From: Pseudomonadota bacterium
GTDB taxonomy: Bacteria; Pseudomonadota; Alphaproteobacteria; Rhizobiales; Xanthobacteraceae
Reading direction: 5' to 3'
DNA length: 5,477 bases
Assembly (NCBI GenBank): GCA_021823875.1
Contig: JAKAMD010000249.1
Span: 1-5,477 of the forward strand
Below, piece by piece: positions 1 to 5,477 of this stretch. The notes below the pieces were generated by a model. That model made no database searches and was not told where the DNA came from. It worked only from the letters and a program-made list of their open reading frames with translations. The position numbers and the translations under genes were made by a program. Numbering within the stretch: position 1 is the stretch's first letter; every line of letters begins with the position of its first letter.

Positions 1-1304
<1,304 letters not shown>

Positions 1305-1306
1305 GC

Positions 1307-2749
1307 ATGGGTAAGGTCACCGGATTTCTGGAAATCGAACGGCGCGATCGCAAGTACGAGCCTGTCGCCGAGCGCATCAAGCACTGGCGCGAATTCGTGC
1401 TGCCGCTGCAGGAGGACGCGCTGCGCGCGCAGGCGTCGCGCTGCATGGACTGCGGCGTGCCCTACTGTCACGGCACCAGCCGCATCACCGGGCTGCCGAC
1501 GGGCTGCCCGGTCAACAACCAGATTCCGGACTGGAACGATCTGGTCTATCGCGGCAACTGGGAAGAAGCGGCGCGCAACCTGCATTCGACCAATAACTTC
1601 CCGGACTTCACCGGCCGCGTCTGCCCGGCGCCGTGCGAGGCCTCCTGCACGCTCAACATCGACGAGAACCCGGTCACCATCAAGACGATCGAATGCGAGA
1701 TCGCCGACCGCGCCATCGCGCAAGGGCTCAAGCCCGATCTGCCGGCGCAAAAGACCGGCAAGAAGGTCGCGGTGGTGGGCTCCGGCCCGGCCGGCCTCGC
1801 CTGCGCGCAGCAGCTCGCGCGCGCCGGCCATGAAGTGCATGTCTATGAGCGCTGGGCCAAGGCCGGCGGCTTGCTGCGCTATGGCATCCCCGATTTCAAG
1901 ATGGAGAAGAACCACATCGATCGCCGCGTCGGGCAGATGACGGCGGAAGGCGTGGTCTTCCATTACAACGCCCATATCGGCGTCACTGTGCCGGCCGACA
2001 AGCTGGTGGCCGAGCACGATGCGGTGGTGCTGGCGGGCGGTGCCGAGAAGCCGCGCGACCTGCCGATCCCGGGGCGCGACCTGAAGGGCATCCATTTCGC
2101 CATGGATTTCCTGCCGCAGCAGAACCGGCGCGTGAGCCAGGAGCCGCTTGGCGACGTGACGCCTATCCTCGCCACCAACAAGAAAGTGGTGGTGATCGGC
2201 GGCGGCGACACCGGCTCCGACTGCATCGGCACCTCGATCCGCCAGGGCGCGGTCTCGGTCACCAATTTCGAGATCATGCCGGAACCGCCGGCGCACGAGG
2301 ACAAGCCGCTGACCTGGCCGGACTGGCCGCTCAAGCTGCGCGTCTCGACCAGCCTGCAGGAAGGCGCCACCCGCGACTTCGCGGTGCTGACCAAGGAATT
2401 CGTCGGCGAGAACGGGCGCGTGACCAAGCTCAAATGCGTGCACGTCGACGCCAAGTTCCAGCCGGTGCCGGGCAGCGAGTTCGAGATCGAGGCGGACCTG
2501 GTGCTGCTCGCCATGGGCTTCGTGCATCCGGTGCACGAAGGCATGCTGAAGGCGCTCGATGTCGCGCTCGACCAGCGCGGCAATGTCTCGGCCGACACCG
2601 ACCGCTATCTCACTTCGGTGCCCAAGGTGTTCGCCGCCGGCGATATGCGGCGCGGCCAGTCACTGGTGGTGTGGGCGATCCGCGAAGGGCGCCAATGCGC
2701 GCACGCGGTCGACAAGTTCCTGATGGGCGAGACCACGCTACCGCGGTAA
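1307..2749 (+). CDS. gltD: Glutamate synthase [NADPH] small (beta) subunit
   Basis: GltD oxidises NADPH at FAD and passes electrons through 4Fe-4S clusters to the FMN and 3Fe-4S centre of GltB. The gene is complete at 480 aa, the normal length for the family. The N-terminal iron-sulphur domain has C46-x2-C49-x4-C54, then C67, and a second cysteine group C106, C110, C114 (VCPAPCEASC). An FAD-binding Rossmann fingerprint follows at about 154-166 (VAVVGSGPAGLAC). The NADPH-binding fingerprint is at about 294-306 (VVVIGGGDTGSDC). The C-terminal FAD contact is VFAAGDMRRGQSLVVWAI at 441-458. The ATG at 1307 is preceded by GGAG and gives an N-terminus (MGKVTGFLEI) typical of GltD. It begins 2 bases after the gltB stop, so the pair forms a gltBD operon; a 13-bp hairpin 24 bases past the stop probably ends it. 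The same fold occurs in dihydropyrimidine dehydrogenase and NfnB-like proteins, but the gltB neighbour settles the assignment. Confidence 0.97.
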   Translation: MGKVTGFLEIERRDRKYEPVAERIKHWREFVLPLQEDALRAQASRCMDCGVPYCHGTSRITGLPTGCPVNNQIPDWNDLVYRGNWEEAARNLHSTNNFPDFTGRVCPAPCEASCTLNIDENPVTIKTIECEIADRAIAQGLKPDLPAQKTGKKVAVVGSGPAGLACAQQLARAGHEVHVYERWAKAGGLLRYGIPDFKMEKNHIDRRVGQMTAEGVVFHYNAHIGVTVPADKLVAEHDAVVLAGGAEKPRDLPIPGRDLKGIHFAMDFLPQQNRRVSQEPLGDVTPILATNKKVVVIGGGDTGSDCIGTSIRQGAVSVTNFEIMPEPPAHEDKPLTWPDWPLKLRVSTSLQEGATRDFAVLTKEFVGENGRVTKLKCVHVDAKFQPVPGSEFEIEADLVLLAMGFVHPVHEGMLKALDVALDQRGNVSADTDRYLTSVPKVFAAGDMRRGQSLVVWAIREGRQCAHAVDKFLMGETTLPR

Positions 2750-2773
2750 GCGCCGCACACGTCATTCATTGCC

Positions 2774-2810
2774 ATGCCCGGCACAAAGCTTGTGCCGGGC
2801 ATTCGCATTT
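2774..2810 (+). terminator. Probable rho-independent terminator of gltBD
   Basis: A perfect 13-bp GC-rich inverted repeat with a 3-base loop (arms 2774-2786 and 2790-2802) starts 24 bases after the gltD stop and is followed by a T-containing tract ending in TTTT at 2808-2811. The T-run is broken and 5 bases away from the stem, so it is a weak tail. The stem is symmetric and could also stop transcripts arriving from the DUF459 gene on the other strand. It coincides with the left half of the palindromic repeat, so its role as a terminator is inferred. Confidence 0.5.
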
Positions 2811-2834
2811 TCATGAACTGAATTCGGGACATGG

Positions 2835-2857
2835 ATGGCTGGGACAAGCCCGGCCAT
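2835..2857. repeat. Second hairpin between the convergent genes
   Basis: A 9-bp inverted repeat with a 5-base loop lies 11 bases beyond the DUF459 stop on its downstream side. Read as + strand RNA it pairs fully with one G-U; read as - strand RNA the same position becomes an A-C mismatch. It has no T-tract on either side, so it is more likely part of the repeat element than a dedicated terminator. Confidence 0.5.
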
Positions 2858-2868
2858 AACGTAGCCGC

Positions 2869-4542
2869 CTAGTGCATCCAGCCGAACAAGCCATGGGGCC
2901 CGAACAACGGGTCCGAGCTGCGCCGCGGCGGCGGATGCGCCGGCTGCGGCCGGACTGGCTCCGGCGGCAATAGCGCGGGCTGCGCTGGCCGTGTCTGCGC
3001 GGTCTTCTCGCTCGGCGTATGTTTCGATTCAGCCGGCTTCTTGATCTCGGCCGGCTGCTGCTTGGGCGCCACCGGCGCTGACGTCCGCGCGGCCGGTTTG
3101 GCGACTGGGAGCGGTGGAGCCGGCGTAATCACGCGAACAGGCTCGGTGGCGGTTGGTGCCGCATTAGCAACCGCGGCAGCCGGCGCCGCCGGTGCGCTTG
3201 CCGAGGGCTGCCCCGGCTTTTTCTTGGCGTCGCTGCCCGACGGCCAGGCGAAATCGTCGGCGCGGCCGGCCGGCGCGGCAACCGCATCGCCCTTGACCAG
3301 CACTTCCGTCGCGATGGCATCGCCATAGGACGCGTGCATGCCGGGTCCGCCCGCCAAGGCATCGGCATTGCTCGGCGCCACCGTGAGGGGCACCACGGGC
3401 CCGGCCAGCGGGCGCTCCTTCGATTTGCCGATACCCGGTGCCGGCCCAATCGGCCCGCTGGGCAGCGAAACCACCGCGCGGTTGTTCATGTAGCGGCGGA
3501 TCTCGCGCTCCACGTAATGGGCGAGCTTGCGGGCGCCGTATTTGGTGAAATAGACGCCGTCGCCGGAGCGTAAGCGGCGGGTCTGTCCTTCATAATCGGG
3601 ACCGTAGGTCGCGTACTTGCCGCCCTCATCGACGAAGCCGTCCCATATGTCGATATATTTGACGCCAGCACGCTCGGCGGCCGCGCGATAAAGATCGTTG
3701 AGATAGACCGCGTCGGCCGTGGAACGAGTACCGCGAATTGACGGTAGTCCGACCCAGAACACCGGCACGCCCTTGCTCTTGAGAGCGGCGATCGTCTCGG
3801 CGATGCGGCGCGAATAGACCTCGGCCCAGCGGTCGCTGCGGAACGGGATGACACCGCGCGGATAATTGCGTTCGGGCACGGAGATCAGCGGCTGGTCGGG
3901 ATTGTCGGCCTGATCCTGCTTCTGATCCGCCGCCTTCTGATCCGTCTGCTCCTTTTCGGCCTGCTTGGCTGCGTCCTTCTCGCTGATGTTCTGGCGATCG
4001 CTGACGCCGAGCATCATGACGACATAGTTTGCCGGCTGCTGCGCGAGATCGTCGCGCGCGACGTGCCACCAGTCGAGGTCGCTCTTCCACTCGTAGCGGA
4101 TGAGGCCGGAATGCGGCTTGTCCTTGCGCACGATGGCGACTTCCGGAGAATCCGAAAAGGCATCTTCCAGACCATAGGCGAGCCAGCCGGCCATGCCGTC
4201 GCCCATCACCACGATGGTGGTGGTGGGCGTCACCGGCGGGGCGTTCTTGTCCACCTTGGGCGGCGGCGGCGCGCGCGAATAATCGACGTGCGGCTGCTGT
4301 TGCACCGGCGCGCTGCTGCGCTCGCGCGACCGCTCGCTGGAGCCGCCAAACAGCTGTTCGAAGAAATTGCCGCCGCTCGAGCGCTGGTGCTGGCGACGCA
4401 CGTACGGGTAGCGCTGGTCGAAGAGTTGCGCCTCGGCCGGCGTCACACTGGCAAGCTGAAACGCCAGCGCGCTCAAGCCCTCGACCACGGCCAAGAGGCC
4501 GAGACCGATCAGCCAATGCGAGAGCTGCCGTCTGCCGAACAT
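2869..4542 (-). CDS. Secreted DUF459-family SGNH-fold protein with Ala/Pro-rich tail and altered catalytic residues
   Basis: Complete at 557 aa. Residues 1-38 look like a signal peptide: basic start (MFGRRQ), hydrophobic core (WLIGLGLLAVV), and an A-x-A site before Q39, so the protein is probably periplasmic. Residues about 60-105 are a polar, Pro-rich linker. The SGNH/GDSL-like DUF459 domain spans about 108-352: block I VVMGDGMAGW (111-120), SGLIRY (145-150), block III MLGVSDRQ (177-184), VFWVGLPSIRG (261-271), IDIWDGFVDEGG (297-308), and block V SGDGVYFTKYGARKLA (326-341). A charged K/Q/D-rich insert (186-218) sits inside the domain. The tail (about 352-557) is rich in Ala, Pro and Lys and ends in LFGPHGLFGWMH. 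The canonical nucleophile Ser is Gly116, the block III Asn is Ser181 and the catalytic His is Tyr331; Asp328 remains. Hydrolase activity is therefore doubtful. The start ATG has GAGG 10 bases upstream. It lies 122 bases downstream of a lytic transglycosylase gene on the same strand. Substrate and role are unknown. Confidence 0.9.
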   Translation of the reverse strand: MFGRRQLSHWLIGLGLLAVVEGLSALAFQLASVTPAEAQLFDQRYPYVRRQHQRSSGGNFFEQLFGGSSERSRERSSAPVQQQPHVDYSRAPPPPKVDKNAPPVTPTTTIVVMGDGMAGWLAYGLEDAFSDSPEVAIVRKDKPHSGLIRYEWKSDLDWWHVARDDLAQQPANYVVMMLGVSDRQNISEKDAAKQAEKEQTDQKAADQKQDQADNPDQPLISVPERNYPRGVIPFRSDRWAEVYSRRIAETIAALKSKGVPVFWVGLPSIRGTRSTADAVYLNDLYRAAAERAGVKYIDIWDGFVDEGGKYATYGPDYEGQTRRLRSGDGVYFTKYGARKLAHYVEREIRRYMNNRAVVSLPSGPIGPAPGIGKSKERPLAGPVVPLTVAPSNADALAGGPGMHASYGDAIATEVLVKGDAVAAPAGRADDFAWPSGSDAKKKPGQPSASAPAAPAAAVANAAPTATEPVRVITPAPPLPVAKPAARTSAPVAPKQQPAEIKKPAESKHTPSEKTAQTRPAQPALLPPEPVRPQPAHPPPRRSSDPLFGPHGLFGWMH

Positions 4543-4664
4543 TCGCCCCGGACCTCGATCGCTTGGGCGGCATCATGTGCGCAACGCCACCGGTATCCCG
4601 GCCGCCACCCGCCGTCATGGGCTAATAGCGCGCAAAAAATGTCAACTCGAAGGTGGCGGGCCGA
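4543..4664 (-). promoter_or_regulatory. Intergenic leader of the DUF459 gene with a -35-like TTGACA
   Basis: This 122-base gap separates the transglycosylase stop from the DUF459 start. On the - strand a TTGACA hexamer lies at 4640-4645, about 97 bases before the DUF459 ATG, followed by a T-run. The only AT-rich -10 candidate, TATTAG, is about 12 bases further on, shorter than the usual 16-18. At 17 bases the sequence is GCCCAT, which is not a -10. No convincing terminator hairpin is visible for the upstream gene, so read-through from the transglycosylase is also possible. The GAGG at 4553-4556 is the likely ribosome binding site. Confidence 0.25.
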
Positions 4665-5477
4665 TTACCTTAACGCGCGCAACCGGTTGAGCAGCCCGGC
4701 GGAAGCAAAACCGTCCGGAACCCGGCCTATCCCGGCCTGAAACCGGCGGATGGCCGCGCGCGTGCGGGCGCCGAGGCGGCCGTCGGGCTCGCCTATGTTG
4801 TAGCCGCGGGCAGCCAAGCGCTCCTGCAATTCCAACCGCTCCGAACGGGTAAGCATCCGCTCGTAGCGCGGCCAGCTCTGCACCAGGGGCCCGCCCCCGC
4901 GCAGCCGGTCGGCAAGGTGGCCGATCGCCAAAGCGTAGGCCTCGGCCGGGTTGTAACGCATGATGACACGGAAATTGTGCAGCATCAGAAAGCCGGGCCC
5001 CTGGATGCCGGCCGGCATCAGCAGGAAGGCGCGGTCGCTCGGGCGCGGGAACGGCTTGCCGGTCGGCCGGGTGATGCCGAGCCGCTGCCATTCCGCGATA
5101 CTCATGACCTTGCGTCTGTCGGCGAGATGGAAATCGAAGGTGGCCGGCACCACCACCTCGTAGCCCCAGGTCTCACCCGGGCTCCAGCCGTCACGCTTCA
5201 GATTGTTGGCGGTGGAGGCGATGATGTCCGGCACTGAATCGACCACATCGCGGCGGCCGTCGCGGTCGAAATCGACGGCATAGCGCAGGAAGGCGGTCGG
5301 CATGAACTGGGTCGGGCCGAAGGCGCCGGCCCAGGAGCCGACCAAGTGGTCGGGCCGCACATCGCCATGCTGCAGGATTTCCAGCGTGGCGAGGTATTCG
5401 CTGCGGAAATAATGCTGGCGGCGGCCGACACAGGCGAGCGTCGCGGTCGAGCGCAGCACCGCACGGTCACCGCCGAG
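4665..5477 (-). CDS. Lytic murein transglycosylase, MltB/SLT_2 family, C-terminal part with peptidoglycan-binding domain (5' truncated by the window)
   Basis: Enzymes of this family cleave the MurNAc-GlcNAc bond of peptidoglycan, leaving 1,6-anhydro-MurNAc ends, in the periplasm. The frame is open to the right edge, so 270 C-terminal residues are seen and the true start is outside; a GTG at 5457-5459 is internal, because the family reads through it (LGGDRAVLRSTATLA). Visible parts, numbered from the window edge: the substrate-groove motif GSWAGAFGPTQFMP (47-60); an EF-hand-like acidic loop DFDRDGRRD (69-77), matching the calcium site known in E. coli Slt35/MltB; the region ASTANNLKRDGW (87-98); and YNPAEAYALAIGHLADRL (175-192). 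Residues about 211-266 form a PG_binding_1 domain (LQERLAARGYNIGEPDGRLG, then TRAAIRRFQ). The catalytic Glu lies upstream of the window and cannot be checked. The protein ends with TAA at 4665-4667. The signal peptide or lipobox is also out of view, so whether it is lipid-anchored is unknown. Confidence 0.93.
   Translation of the reverse strand, partial: LGGDRAVLRSTATLACVGRRQHYFRSEYLATLEILQHGDVRPDHLVGSWAGAFGPTQFMPTAFLRYAVDFDRDGRRDVVDSVPDIIASTANNLKRDGWSPGETWGYEVVVPATFDFHLADRRKVMSIAEWQRLGITRPTGKPFPRPSDRAFLLMPAGIQGPGFLMLHNFRVIMRYNPAEAYALAIGHLADRLRGGGPLVQSWPRYERMLTRSERLELQERLAARGYNIGEPDGRLGARTRAAIRRFQAGIGRVPDGFASAGLLNRLRALR

Larger units (their letters stand above)
2760..2861. repeat. Composite intergenic palindromic repeat (two hairpins)
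   Basis: Almost the entire gap between the convergent gltD and DUF459 genes is made of two inverted repeats. The first is a perfect 13-bp stem (2774-2786 with 2790-2802, loop AGC). The second is a 9-bp stem (2835-2843 with 2849-2857, one T-G wobble, loop ACAAG). The outer edges, CGTCAT at 2760-2765 and ATAACG at 2856-2861, are inverted copies with one mismatch, so the block looks like a single bounded unit. From memory, a right half of the form GATGGC-GGGACAAGCCCGGCCAT is very common between genes in Bradyrhizobium-like genomes; that recollection was not checked. No coding potential is seen here. Confidence 0.6.

Noticed and set aside
3626..4618. A 330-codon - strand open frame overlapping the DUF459 gene in another frame
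   Set aside because: The DUF459 frame has a signal peptide and conserved family blocks, while this one is Arg/Ala/Gly-rich with no recognisable motif.
4543..4664. A terminator after the lytic transglycosylase gene
   Set aside because: The T-run after TTGACA is not preceded by an inverted repeat, and the only small palindrome in the gap (CCGG-TATC-CCGG, about 4590-4601) is too short and has no T-tail.
4063..4740. A 225-codon + strand open frame across the DUF459 start and the intergenic gap
   Set aside because: It is antisense to the conserved DUF459 coding sequence, has no recognisable domain or convincing ribosome binding site, and fits GC-rich shadow composition.
5457..5459. GTG as the start codon of the lytic transglycosylase
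   Set aside because: The frame stays open to the window edge and the residues before the GTG (LGGDRA) continue the family's conserved sequence, so the GTG codes for an internal valine.

Overview
This is a GC-rich window whose gene content points to an alphaproteobacterium of the Hyphomicrobiales (Rhizobiales), most like the Bradyrhizobium / Rhodopseudomonas / Pseudolabrys group. The reasons are the close match of the GltB and GltD motifs to that group, a DUF459-type SGNH protein next to an MltB-type lytic transglycosylase, and an intergenic palindromic repeat of a kind I recall as abundant in Bradyrhizobium-like genomes. The placement rests on recall of family sequences, not on a search.

Left half, + strand (1-2749): the 3' part of gltB (large subunit of glutamate synthase) followed after 2 bases by a complete gltD (small subunit). 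Together the two subunits make L-glutamate from 2-oxoglutarate and glutamine with NADPH as reductant. This is the GOGAT half of GS-GOGAT ammonium assimilation. GltB enters the window just before its 3Fe-4S cysteines, so its amidotransferase domain and most of its synthase domain lie outside.

Middle (2750-2868): a 119-base gap between convergent genes holding two hairpins. One is a perfect 13-bp inverted repeat that probably also terminates gltBD. The second is a 9-bp hairpin. Together they look like one composite intergenic repeat.

Right half, - strand (2869-5477): a secreted DUF459/SGNH-fold protein of 557 aa with a long Ala/Pro/Lys-rich tail. Upstream of it in transcription order, after 122 bases, is the C-terminal part of an MltB-family lytic murein transglycosylase with a peptidoglycan-binding domain. 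The transglycosylase runs off the right edge, so its signal peptide and catalytic glutamate are not visible. The two same-strand genes suggest a cell-envelope pair.

The window is largely ordinary core-genome sequence; I find no new multi-gene system. The point most worth a second look is that the DUF459 protein lacks the canonical SGNH Ser, Asn and His, each explainable by a single base change, while its fold-defining blocks are intact.
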